The notes below the pieces were generated by a model that saw only the letters and a list, made by a program, of their open reading frames with translations, searched no databases and was not told the DNA's origin. A program made the position numbers and the translations under genes. From Allodiplogaster sudhausi (Eukaryota; Nematoda; Chromadorea; Rhabditida; Diplogasteridae): a DNA stretch of 64,000 nucleotides. This document shows positions 1-11,086 of this stretch, piece by piece (position 1 is the first letter of the stretch; each line of letters starts with the position of its first letter). The stretch is from contig CALZFC010000042.1 in NCBI GenBank assembly GCA_945643635.1, forward strand, positions 3,700,501-3,764,500, in the 5' to 3' direction.

Positions 1-757
1 CAAGAAATCAGCTAAGCGAGAAGAAATAAATGACATTCTTACACATGAAAAGTCGCCTACCATGCACAGGCCGTTCCATTGCAGCTTCACCTCCTCCGTC
101 CCCGCGGGCTGCCTTCCCTTCTCACAATCAGTAACTCCCATTCTCCTCTCCCCCTCCAGCCTTTTCCCTCCAAAGCCACTTGATGTAAACAATAAACTGT
201 CCCTCTGGCTTGCTGTATTCCCCTTGCTGTATGTATCAGACGGCACACAATGCACGAAAAATTCACAACTTCAGCATTTTTATTCACAATTATTAATTAA
301 ATAGCTAAATCTCAATTCAGGCCAATCGTTTGATGCTAGAAAATGCATGAAAGGAACAAACGAGAGAACAGCTCGGAAGCCAGGAAATGAGTTAGTAACA
401 AGCTGTTCACAATCAGGTAATTTATTAGCTGCTATCTTTAGGGAAACGGACGAGGAATTAGATGAACATGATTGTGGAAATGGGCAAAAGAGCGATGGAG
501 ACCCGTGAGACCCAATGAATCGTTATCATTTCTCTCCACACCACTTCATCCATCCTCTCGCCCTCTACATTCGATTACCAAGTCAATGCATCTCACTCTT
601 ATAAGCAACTACCCCGCTGATCCTCCAGCTTTCGCTTTTATATCTTTCGACTAAGAGAAAGTGAACTCTCGAGTTGAAGGCAATAGTGTGGGCATGTAAG
701 AAAGTCTGTTCTCAAGCAGATATGAAGGAGAAAGTGGAGAAGAGAATAGAAACGCTT
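1..757. other. Spacer downstream of Numb, no gene seen
   Basis: Only short open frames without recognisable protein character are present. The part next to 757 is presumably the Numb 3' untranslated region, since that gene runs toward lower coordinates and its stop codon is at 758-760. Confidence 0.5.
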
Positions 758-3700
758 TCAGAAGAGAACGGATGTCGGTTGGGGCTGTTGGGAAGAGGCA
801 GCGAGGGCCGCTCGACTCCAGTGGACGTCGAAGGGGTCATCCGACCCTTTCTTCACTCCACAAGATGCCTTCTCGCACTGCCACTCTGGCATTCCGTAGG
901 AAGTGGCACTCTGCTGTAATCGGCATGTACATACAGACTGACTTAAACAAGCTTGACATGATTCTTTATATTAGTTACAGCTGTCCATATGTCCCATTTG
1001 AAAGAACGGACCTGGTGGAAGACGCCGTTGCTGAGTGAAGAATGTGGAGAAGCATAGACGACGGAGGGAGGGAGGGGAGGAGGCGGGTGAGACGGTGGAG
1101 GCCCCGACGATCCACTTCCCGCCTGCAGTCGCCATTTTCACTTTAGGTCACTTACATACATATATGTATTTAAAGCCCGCATGTGTATATATGTACATAT
1201 GTACATATCTATGCTTGTGAGAACACAATTGCGCTAAAACGAACGGCGTAAAACAAAGGGTAAACTGACCGGCGACAACTGAGTCTGCCAATTGATGGAA
1301 GGTGGAGATGGCGGCGGCGGAGGGGAAGAGAGGGAGAGAGAATGACGAAGAGTGTGCTGCAGCCACTGCTCTGCCGCACTCTCACCATTGGGTACGGTAG
1401 AATTCGTGGGTAGAATTTGATGTGGCACGGAAGGAAGCGAGGGGACGTCAGGGAGAAGCAAGGCTGAGTTGTCCAGCCCCGTGGTGACAGAAGACTCATC
1501 GGCCTCCGCGATTGGGTCCGCGTGAAGCATTTTCTACAATCCATCCATCTTCGATACGCCAAATCGTAGAGTTGTAAACTATATGTTTACAGATAAAAAA
1601 AATTGATTTAAATTAAAGTAGAGAAAATTAAAAGAATAAATCTGACGCTGTCAAGATGGCGATACTGTCTGAGACAGTAATTTGAGTGGAGGACATACAC
1701 TTTATCTGCTAACTTTCGCACTGATTTTCTGGTCGAATTCGGTAGGGAAACGTAGAAATCGAAATGTTGCGGCATTCCAAGTGAGATGATCTTGGAATGA
1801 CGCGTGTGAGGGGAGACCAGTGGGAAGAGAATGAGTTATATTATATACGGAGAGAGAGAGAGATAGAGCGAGAAAGAAAGAAAGTGAGCGAGCAACAAAG
1901 AAGAAAGCGTGGGCGGAGAACAGAATTATATCAGTCTTGAATTGACTTATGCTCTTCGGCCTATAATCGAAGTAGATAATTTTGTCCCATCTCTCACTCA
2001 TTTGCATACCTCGTGAGAGTCGAAAGAGAAACTGAAAATGTGAAAACTATGTATGTAAGTGAGAGAGAGATAGAGAGCAGAGAGAGAGCAGAGAGAGAGC
2101 AGAGATAGAGGAAGAGGGAGAGAGAGAGAGAGAAAGTGATTACAGAGAGTTAATCAAAGTGAGGAAATGATTTAAAAGAGTGATGACCATGAGTAGAAAA
2201 GGATAGAAATAATGAGAAACCTTCTTCTGCATGGCGTCATGTGATCGGAGAGAATTGTGACGGCGGAAGAGTTGGGCAGAGTCATCAGGGAGAGGAGCAC
2301 GCAGGGAACCCTGCAGACATCTCTTACTTTGAGAAGGTGCACTTGTAGAGATAGAGAGAGAGAAAGAGAGAGAAAGGGAGAGAGAGAGCGAGAAAGAGAG
2401 AGAGAGAAGAAACAGTTGGAGAAGAGAGAGGGAGAGAGAGAGAGAGAGAAGAGAGAGGGAGAGAGAGAGAAGAGAGAGGGAGAGAAGAGAGAGGGAGAGA
2501 GAGAGGGAGCACTTGTTGAAGAGAGAAGGAGAGAGAGAAGGAGAGAGGGAGAGAGAGAAAGAGAGAGAGAGAGAGAAGAGGAAAGAGAAGAAGGAGTACC
2601 TGTCTCATGAATAGATTGGGATTCGGAGCAGGACGCGGCTTGGCGATCTCAGGACTAGGGAGTCGGCTGGACTCCGCAGGCAGGGCGGCTGCCTCGGGAA
2701 CTATCGCCGTCTGGGGATCCGCCACTCTCTCCTTAAGGGAACATCTTCTTAGATTCCTTCAGACATGGATGTTGCTCGAAACTTTGGATTGGCAGACTAA
2801 ACCGTGTAGCAAAAACAAAGTGTGAAGTTATTTTCAGACGTTATGCATAAATACGTATGTATTTTCCTAGAAGCAGAGATACAAAGAGAAAGAGAAGAAA
2901 AGAGTGCTGGAGGGACCTGGATGGAGAGTTGACGACGGAATGAAGCATACGAAGGGTTGACTCCGCGGGTGAATTCTGCCGCGCCATCACTTACAATCAT
3001 TCAATCGTTGGGGCACACGATCAATATTTAAAGGAACACCCAATCCCTAGGGAGATTGGAAACTCACGTTGAGTTGGATGTAGAAACTGAAGCAGCGGCG
3101 GAGTCGCCCCAGTTCGGGTTCAGTGCCTTGTCTGCTGTGACTACCGTATCCTCGTCTCTCTTCTTCTTCCTCTCGAGACACACTGCGAAGGCGCAGCCTA
3201 CCGCATGCGACAGTCGCTCTCCCTGAACAGTCTTCCTCCTTTCTCTCTCTCTTTTTATCTTTCTAGTTCTCTCTTTCCCTTCCTCTTTACTTGGCTGGTT
3301 TTCTTATCTTTCGGTCTTTTTCCCATTTCGCTTCTCTTTCACTCATGGTAACCCCTTCTCTCCCTCTCTCTCTCTCTCCTTTTCTCCCTCTCTCTCTCAC
3401 TCTCTCTCTCTCTCTCTCTTTTTCTCTGTCTCTTTTTCTTTTTCTTTTCTTCTCTGACTGGATAGTTGATAGCGTGGAATCCATGGCACATCCAGCGACG
3501 AGAGCTGCCTTCTCTGCAGATGTACGCGAATCCCTTCGTGTGATTACGGTCCGGGGCACAGAATGAAACCTAAGTGCGCAAATTTTACGGTAGGATAATG
3601 AAGTTTTCTACATAAGAAATTTGTATTCATATATTAGCGCATAGCGCTGCAAAAAACAGCAAAGCAAAGGAAGAAAAAAATGAAGAAAGAACTTGCTCCG

Positions 3701-4308
3701 AAGAGCGAATGAACAGAATGCGATCTGCCTACCTTTTCAATGGTTTGATCGAGAAGAAGGCCCCTGTTGTTCTGTTGGTCAACAAGACGAAGACCATCAC
3801 CAGACACATAGAGAACTGCTTTGACCGGCTGTTTATTCTGAGTCTGAAAATGACTTTTCTGGATTGTAAGAAGGCAGAAATAGAATAATAAAGTAACCTT
3901 ACCCTGAGCATTTTGAGTGCTCCTTCACAAACTTGCATCCCTCTGCTCTCGAACACTTCCACAGCTCCGAGGTACTGCAACGTAGTAATCATTTTTTGCA
4001 TTGATGATCCTAACATAGGATAAAACATTTAAAAGTCTAAATACTGATATGTGTTTTATGTACATACATACATTATATGCATATGTATAAATGATTGAAA
4101 AATATATAGAAATGTGCCTCTAAGGAGGGGGACATGCCTTGACATTGAATGAGCAGAGCCCAGCACGGACAGCGGCTTCATCTGGCTGCCACAACTCGCC
4201 CGTTCCCACTCCTCCTGCCCCTCCTCCTCCTCCTCCAGAATCTAATCTCATCATCTCCGGACGGGAATCTCCTCCTCGCCTTCGAAGAGACTTCCGAATC
4301 CGGTCCAT
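758..4308 (-). CDS. numb: Numb, PTB-domain endocytic adaptor
   Basis: Eleven exons on the minus strand: 4138-4308, 3903-3974, 3733-3843, 3459-3569, 3068-3222, 2917-2989, 2600-2731, 2221-2310, 1270-1533, 1012-1122 and 758-913. They join in phase to 481 aa, with the start ATG at 4308 and a TGA stop at 758-760. The N-terminus ([11 protein letters not shown], then [18 protein letters not shown]) and a complete PTB domain (about residues 45-185, with [35 protein letters not shown] and [19 protein letters not shown]) match Numb, and are closer in memory to fly than to human. The C-terminal half keeps an AEQW block and a DDPF motif (about 455-458), the kind that binds AP-2 alpha-adaptin. I find no NPF motif. 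Numb links Notch and other cargo to endocytosis and is inherited unequally in asymmetric divisions. Intron 1 starts with GC (AAG then GCATGT). Several introns are filled with GA/TC repeats. Confidence 0.93.
2345..2595. repeat. GA-rich microsatellite in a Numb intron
   Basis: An imperfect GA/GGA purine tract of about 250 bp fills the intron between the Numb exons at 2600-2731 and 2221-2310. It reads as CT on the sense strand of Numb and creates artificial Ser-Leu and Arg-Glu reading frames. Confidence 0.95.
3243..3450. repeat. CT-rich tract in a Numb intron
   Basis: A pyrimidine-rich tract (CTCT with TTT interruptions) on the plus strand lies in the Numb intron 3223-3458. It therefore reads as GA on the Numb sense strand, an exception to the usual orientation in this window. 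Confidence 0.9.
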
Positions 4309-6588
4309 TCCACGAGAGAAGACGTTCCTTCAGCGGAGTAGCATAATATTCATTCATGGAAACGTAAAAGAAATAATTCTTCCATATTTTTATGCAGCAT
4401 TTGGCAAGCGACGAAATAATGCAGCATTTCCAAATTTGCTTTTTTGTTCTGCTGATATGGCAAATAGTTGATGAGAAGAACAAGGGGAGGATAAAGCGAG
4501 TGGAAAGGCGATGGAAGAAGCTTTGCCCTTTAGAACTCATCAGCAACAATGATTGAGTAAAGAGAAGGGAAGAAATGAACACGTTCCATGCTGCGGCTAG
4601 AGACTGTAGAATAGATGGAAGGAATAACAGACGGAGAAAAAGAGAGAGAGATAGAGAGAGAGAGAGACCCCGAGGGGCCTGGAGATATGAGAAGCACACA
4701 TCATCGACGCAAGCCCGAAGCGGCTGGTGATGGCGTGAAATGGGTGCCTAAGGATGCGCCAGGCGCCTGCCTTCTCCGGGAAGGGAAGCAAGCGAAGCCA
4801 GTCATTAGACTCCTTTTGTCCGCTCCCTAATTCTCAAAGATGTATGCAACGTTGCCAATATGCAGCAGAGACTAACGTGGAAGGCGAGTTGGTTGTGGTG
4901 GTGGAAGTGGCGAGTTCCCGGGCATCGCTGGCCGGAGGGGGTCGGGAATCCACACTTGACTCCAGTCTCTCTTCGTGATTGGAGGAACGCTTCTTCCGCA
5001 GGGACAACCGGGAGAGACTCCTCGAGATCACTCCCCTCGACGGCATCCTGGCTAAGCATTTTATTATTTCAATTGAAATGTGTTAAAAGAATATTAACTA
5101 TTACCCAACAATGTTAACAATAATAACAGCGAGAACGGGGAAATTGGAGGAAGATAATGAAGTAAAGGGAAAGGTGTGAGACAGACTAGAGAAAAGAAGT
5201 AGGCGGAAGAGAGAAAGAAAGGACAGCCACTGAATTGATCGCTGAGGAAAGAGTGTGGTAGAAGAGGAGAGACAACGACGCGAGGGATGCAGAGCCTCCA
5301 CGCTTCAACAGCTCACTACTCGACCTGTCTGCACTGACAGAGAGATACAGAGAGAGAGAGAGGGAGGGAGGAAGAGATAAAAAGAGGGAGAGAGAGAAAG
5401 GAAATGGGAGGGTGCGAGAGAGGAATGAATGAACGATAAAAACTACTTTGAGAACTAAGCGAATTATAGAATGACGAGGAATTGAAATAGGGACGCGAGT
5501 GAAAGAGATAATCGTGAAATATGAAAAAGAAAGATTAACGAGAGAAATGAAAAAAATTTACGAAGAAATATGTACTTCCAATCATGAATCAAATTATCCC
5601 GAGCATGTTTCTCATCTTTTTCTCATGACAACTCGTTTTCTTTTCATCACCTCACATTTTCTTTTTTCATCTCATTTATTTGCTCACTACTCACTCTAAC
5701 TTTTACGAAGCTTTGATGTGCCATTGTTGCCAAAGTTGTATCGTAATTTATTACCAAGCAACGAAGAAATAAGCCGTGGTGGTTGAATAAAAACCGCAGC
5801 GATGGAGCGAGAAAGACAACGAGACTGATAAGCAATTGAGTAGGGCACAACTTTAGACCGATTCATTTCCAGCTCTTTTCTCTCTCTCTCTCTCTCTCTC
5901 TCTATCCATGTCTCTTAGTAATTCATTTCCTTCACCATCATAGTTCCCTCCAAATCAGCGCATTTGCTCTGTTTCGTGCTTTTGAATCATAAACTGTTGC
6001 AATCTTATCGATGCGCACGACACGCATGCATGTATATACATACACATACACATAGGTAAGTAAATATTTAATTTATTTATAGCAGGATTTTGATGGAGAT
6101 TTGAATGGAGTTGGAATGGAGATAACACGATGTCAAGACCATGAAGAGTACCTTTCCCACGCTTCTCTTCCCTCTCAATCATCGCATAACCATCTGGTTC
6201 GTTCTTTACTAGGCCGTTCTTTTCAGTAATGCTAAGTCACGATTTGAGGGAAAGAAAATCAATAATACACATTGTTTCTTTCGAGAATGCAAGGCAGGAA
6301 AAGCGAAGCGGAGACTCGTCTGCTCATCGTCGAACCTTGCCAGCCAAAGAAGGGAATGAGCGAGTGGAGGGAGTGGAAGTGATTGTGATGAGACAGAGGA
6401 GAGAGACAAGCGAGCACCTTCCCGAGGGGGACACTGAAGGAGAAGATCTTGGCTGGCCATTCAGGGAGGACAGCAAGCGTCCCCTGGTTCACTCCTCTCG
6501 TATTTTTATTACAGTGTTCTTTTAACATTGCCATCTTGAAACAAGTTTTATTAAATAAACATATGTATAGGGAAAAAAATGATTTGAG
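4309..6588. other. Spacer between divergent Numb and YY1-like genes
   Basis: This stretch should hold the promoters of both divergent genes. Apart from the candidate exon at 4877-5047 I see no supportable gene. It contains GA tracts at 5340-5400 and a CT tract at 5879-5905. The open frames at 6229-6525 (+) and 6209-6534 (-) cannot be joined convincingly to a neighbour. Confidence 0.4.
4877..5047 (-). CDS. Candidate alternative 5' exon of Numb (uncertain)
   Basis: On the minus strand a good acceptor (CTTAGCCAG) is followed at once by GATG, an open stretch of about 56 codons, and a GTTAGT donor after 4877. The translation starts MPSRGVISRSLSRLSLRKKR, is basic and serine-rich, and ends Thr/Ser-rich. 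The exon ends in phase 2. Joining it to a weak acceptor 19 bases upstream of the Numb ATG would read in frame into Numb, giving an extended N-terminus reminiscent of the membrane-associated fly isoform. That join is inference: the exon could equally be untranslated or belong to another gene. Confidence 0.3.
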
Positions 6589-8061
6589 TGGTGGAGTCGG
6601 GATCCGCCGTTGTGTGCGGCGGTTAGAGGAGGAGACGACAGCGATTCGGAGTGGCTCCCTCGGCCATCAAGACATTCTCTCTTTTCTCACTCATCTCCCC
6701 TCAGGGTTTCTCTTCCCTTTTTTTAAAATAATAATCAATATAAGAAATCTTCATAATATTCAGTGAGGTTTTCTCATTGTCAAAGACGAAATACCAATTT
6801 TTTTCCATTTAGAGCGCGGTGAGTGGCGAAGTAGAAAACGTGAAGATGGAAAAAGTCCGCGAGGTATTCATCCAGAGGATGCCGACTCTATCTCAGGAAG
6901 GTCCATTCCCTTGCACTCGAAAGGTAAGAACAACCGGAGAATAGAGACAGAGAAGAGAAAGAAAGAGTATTGAAGAGCTGCTCGGTATTGCTCAAGTCGC
7001 AGACTGCTCTTCGCAAGCACGCCTTGGTTCACGCAGAGAAGTCGCATGCTTGCGAGGAGTGCGGGGCGAGGTTCGCGGAAAGAAGCAAACTCACTCGACA
7101 TCTACGGTCTCACTCAAATGATAAGCCATTCAAGGTTGCTGCTGACCATGAGGCTCTTCTATGTTTCTAACCATAAGATAAGATTTCCAACTTTGCCTAT
7201 CTTCAGTGTTCCATAGAAGGGTGCGGAAAGAGATTTGCCTACTCCTTCAACCTGGTCGCGCATGCAAAACTTCATACAGGTACCTGACACTTTGCTCATT
7301 TCCGTATAAATTGTCACTGTTATATATCTATTTTGTTAATGTACGATGAACAAATTTCACTGAAATATGATTTGAGGCATACTGTATGTACATAGTGTAC
7401 ACATGCACAAACATACATACATATGTACATGAACGGATACTGTATCGCCCAAGGTGGTCATGCATGCATCGCTAAAATCCTTGCGAATTTTGCTTGTACA
7501 GACAACGAACATTTTCCATATTATATTTTTCGGAATGAGAATTTTTTCTATATCGATTGACCATATGAAATTCAGAAAATCTGCCATCAGCATCTGCTAT
7601 CATTCGAATACATCCGAAATGCATTCGACAAATTTCGAGCTCGATCCGGCTGGTCAGAAAAATCAATCGTATACTTTCGAATGATAGGCACTGGGTGTGA
7701 CAGATTTTCTGGATTTCTTCTACCAACAGAGAAAAAATTCCCATTTATAAAATACAATATGGAAAACGATCGTTGCCAGTACAAACCACAATTTTTATGG
7801 ATCTTAAAATGCACCCGATGCATCCATGACGTCATTGACCCCTGGATGTTGGGCGGTGTTGTATGCATGTTCATAATAAAGTGATAGTTTCATATGTAAT
7901 TGGATAGTGTAAGTAAAGTTGATGAGGGAATTGCAGGAGAAAAGCTTTTCACGTGCGAGTTGTGCGGCCGTAGATTCAGCAAGGAGAGCAATCTCAAAGT
8001 GCACGTGAACCGGCACAATGGATTCCGACGGAGAAAGCGAGGACAGCCATCGTCGTCCTAG
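6589..8061 (+). CDS. YY1-like four C2H2 zinc-finger protein
   Basis: The firm exons are 6813-6923, 6976-7134, 7207-7279 and 7937-8061 (TAG stop), in phase. They encode four C2H2 fingers with YY1/pleiohomeotic spacing: the first is split as CTRK and SC with C-x4-C, then C-x12-H-x3-H; next CEECGARFAERSKLTRHLRSH, CSIEGCGKRFAYSFNLVAH and CELCGRRFSKESNLKVHVNRH. The tail is basic (RRRKRGQ) and ends SSS. YY1 proteins bind DNA and recruit Polycomb and other cofactors. An upstream exon at 6589-6705 (reading DDSDSEWLPRP) joins in phase through a GTTTCT donor but is tentative. If it is not used, the ATG at 6846 gives about 145 aa, short for the family. A 657 bp last intron holds a palindromic element. 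Confidence 0.75.
7445..7856. mobile_element. Palindromic MITE-like element in the YY1-like intron
   Basis: The two halves are imperfect inverted repeats of each other. Blocks around 7458-7612 (TCATGCATGCATCG, TTTTCCATATTATA, CAGAAAATCTG) recur in reverse complement around 7681-7846, and the outer motif CGCCCAA sits at both ends. There is no transposase frame. The whole element lies inside intron 7280-7936, so splicing should remove it. No clear target-site duplication was found. Confidence 0.7.
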
Positions 8062-8892
8062 CTCATTGCATACTTTCTCTAATCTTAAAACGATTTCTCA
8101 TTGAATGTTTCGGTATTCCTCTCGTATTTTTGTTTCTGATTAAATAGTTTTTTTTTTACATTTTACCAAAGTGTTTAAAAACTTTGCAGGGATTATTTTC
8201 CTTTTACATATGTATATTTATATATCGCAGGGTAATGATAAAGGCTTATATGGGTGCGCCAGCTTATTTATTCATTTATTTAGCGTACATGGAAGTAATT
8301 TACTATTTCAATGTTTCAGCATTTATATCAGGGGCCTTCAATTTCAAAATAAAACATACAGTAGCCATATGTATGTACAGGAATGATAAACAAGGATAGA
8401 GAAAGGGTGGAGGGGGGATGGAGAGCTTGTAGCTTTTGTTCGGATATCTGAACCTAGAAGAGTTGCGAAGAGACTTGTGTTGAGTTGTGTGAGAGTGGAG
8501 GGAAGGGACCTGTTTGGCTCATAAGCGGATTTGCCCGATTCTCTTTCTCTTTCCCCCTCGGTCTACGGTCAGGCAGGCATTTGATTAGAAGGCCCAAGAG
8601 AAGAGAATCTCCTTCTTCCTTCCTCGAGTTGGCACTCTCTGATTGCCGGGCGTGGCCCTTCTTATTTCATTGCGACTCGCAAATGCTCTTACTTTGTCTC
8701 CTTTTCACCCAAATTCTACACTCCAATCCATTCTCTTACAGTAACCATCGTTGTAATGAACCGAAGAGGCTGATCTAGTCACTTTTTATCACGTAAAAGA
8801 CAAGGGAAAGATTGGAATGGATTGCATGATTCTTTTTTTTAAATAAAAGAGTTCTCTGAACAGATAGAGATGAGAAAAGAGAAGATTGGATG
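8062..8892. other. Spacer between convergent YY1-like and NK2 genes
   Basis: The two genes converge here, so this holds their 3' ends. I see no further coding exon. A short TATATATCGCAGG stretch and an A/T-rich segment at 8150-8400 are the only notable features. Confidence 0.5.
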
Positions 8893-11086
8893 CTACCATC
8901 CAGCCTGTCGGATGTGGTTGTAGTACATGGAAGCAGGATAGGAGTTCGGCGGGAAGGGAAAAGGCAGACCACTTGGAGATGTCAGAATCGCGGAGCCAGA
9001 CGGGCGACCGAGCAGCTGATGGAATACTTTTTGGAGGCACTACTTAGATGTTTAAAGATTTAGAAAAACAAGACGGAAACCTTCTGCTCTGCTCCGATAA
9101 CTGGCGCGTCTAATCTGCCAGTGGAAGTCATCTGCAATGAATTAGCTAGAGAAGGAAAAGAATGAGAGTCTGCTTACATTCTCATGGCAGGTGAGATCTG
9201 AACTGCTCGGAGAGTGGGGAGAGGCGGAATCGTCGTCTCTCTCCTCGGATCCACTCACAACTCCTCCTAGAAAGGGCTCTCCAAGTTGTTCAGTTGTTCT
9301 AGTCAAAGCAGTACCTTCAGTCATTGCTCTTTCTTTCTCTTGTCGCTTGCATTTATACCGATGATTTTGAAACCATATCTTGACCTGAATAGCAAGCAAC
9401 TCATGTGATTAAGTTGTCATAACAAAAAAAAAAACAAAGAAATTTTTCTTTTAAGTAAAGGCAACAGAAAAGTGGAAAGATAATGGAACCTGGGTGGGAG
9501 TGAGATGAATGGAATTGGCCAACTGTTCCCTCTCTGGGGCCGTCAGATACTTGGCTTGTTTGAATCGCCGCTCCAACTCGTACACCTACAGTTCAGTTCT
9601 TTTGCAATACCAGCAATCAACGGTTATTCGGGCAGAATTCCACGTTTCACACAGACAAAGACAGAGAATTGGAATAGAAGACGAGCCTGTGCCTGCGAGA
9701 AGAGAACCCGTCGTTTCCTTCTCTGAGAAGCAGCCAAGTGGAGACTGCTATCAGGCCTTGTGGGGGTGGTGGAGGAAGAGGCCAGACGAGGCACTGCAAG
9801 CACAGTTAACATGCTCAGTCAGAAGAGAAAGACACTCACGAGAGAAGGCTGACGACTCCAGGCTCGATCCAGAAGAGGCCATGTACCACACTGGCGCAGA
9901 TCCGTAACTGTACACATCATTAGCTTCATATCCACATTCTCTTCTCTCTCTTTATGTATCTTGCTCTCCATGTTTCTTTCTCTCTTTCGCTTTATCTCCG
10001 TCTCTCTCTCTCTCTCACTTTACTTCGTAAACCTTGAGAGATCAGTCGCATAAGGGAAGGTGGAAAGAGAAGTAGAATGAGAAGAGCGATAAAAATCGGA
10101 AAGGAGAGCAGAAGCAGCCGCAGCGTCACTGCAAGAGGCAGCCGATGATGTCATCCGAAGCAGCTCTTGTTGCACACGAGCTACAAGGAGAGAGGGAAAG
10201 AGAGAAAAAGGGAGAGAAAGAGAGAGAGAGAGAAAGAGAGAGAAGAGAGAGAGAGAGAAAGAGAGAGAAGAGAGAGAGAGAAAGGGAGATCTCTGCCAAC
10301 TCGCCAACTCCGCACTCAATCATCAACTTCAAAACTAAATAGAAGATAATGCTTGAGTCGTGAAGTGATGAGAGAATTGGCTTATGCGAGGAGAGGCGGA
10401 GAGAGTGTGTAAGAGGAAGAGAGGCAGAGAAGAAGAGGAAAACTCGACTCGGTCAAAGTACCATCGTGACCAGTCAAGATCTCACTTATAACGACTACTA
10501 GAACCCAGCAACAGCACTCCTGAGGCTGACACCGCTCGGAGGGCAGTGGAGGGGCCACTGAAGATTGAGGATGCCCTTGAGGGGAGAGCGCTTGCCTTGG
10601 CAGCCTCTTCAGTCGTGGGATGAGAAAGCACGGCAAGAGCGATAAGCTCTCCAGAAGCCTCTTCTTTCTTCTCTCACCTAACACTCCTCCTCTGTGTCTT
10701 TCCAATCTCTTGTCTAGTTAACGGGAAGTCAGTTTGCAAATGGCTTTGAGTCTTCAGTTTCATCATCAGCCCAGAACGCTTTAACGTTAATAGAATTTGA
10801 CCAGAACGAGAAGAACGCTCTCACCAAGCCGATGAAGTGGCGAGAGAATGTTGGAGACGGAGAAGGAAGGAGGGAGCAGCGACTTCGCCGCGGCATCCAA
10901 CAGCTTCTCCACGTTGTTCATCGCCGCCTTCTCCTCTTCCTCTTCTCCTTCTTGGTCTCCTGCAGCTGAGAGATGTTCTCCATCAAGTTCGTCTGCCGTC
11001 TTCTCCTCTTCCCTCTTCTCAGCTCTCCTCTCGCACTCTTCCAATTCCACTATTTCTACATTCCCTTTCCGTTCCTCCTTCGTCAT
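8893..11086 (-). CDS. NK2-class homeodomain transcription factor
   Basis: Nine exons: 10825-11086, 10486-10677, 10033-10180, 9840-9907, 9687-9793, 9490-9585, 9178-9384, 9081-9131 and 8893-9039. They join in phase to 425 aa. An acidic N-terminus precedes a TN-like motif ([10 protein letters not shown], residues 74-83). The homeodomain (about 248-307) starts [20 protein letters not shown] and ends [15 protein letters not shown]. Tyrosine in NHRYK is homeodomain position 54, the NK2-class hallmark. The C-terminus ends [12 protein letters not shown]2 proteins bind CAAGTG-type sites and pattern nerve, muscle or gut. The donor after the exon ending QAQ is GC (GCTCGT). Exon 2 can also be read in another frame with an alternative acceptor at 10128 (exon 10033-10128), giving a more typical Ala/Ser-rich linker, so the linker is uncertain. 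The exact orthologue within NK2 was not determined. Confidence 0.88.
10190..10292. repeat. GA microsatellite in an NK2 intron
   Basis: An interrupted (GA)n tract on the plus strand fills part of the NK2 intron 10181-10485, so it reads as CT on the gene's sense strand just upstream of the acceptor at 10180. Confidence 0.95.

Noticed and set aside
2257..2725. Arg-Glu-rich 117-codon plus-strand frame and Ser-Leu-rich minus-strand frame
   Set aside because: They are translations of the GA/TC microsatellite in a Numb intron. Only the first 44 codons of the minus-strand stretch are a real Numb exon.
6970..7170. Single-exon zinc-finger gene
   Set aside because: The frame is one exon of the four-finger protein. 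Finger one is split across intron 6924-6975 and the later fingers are in separate exons.
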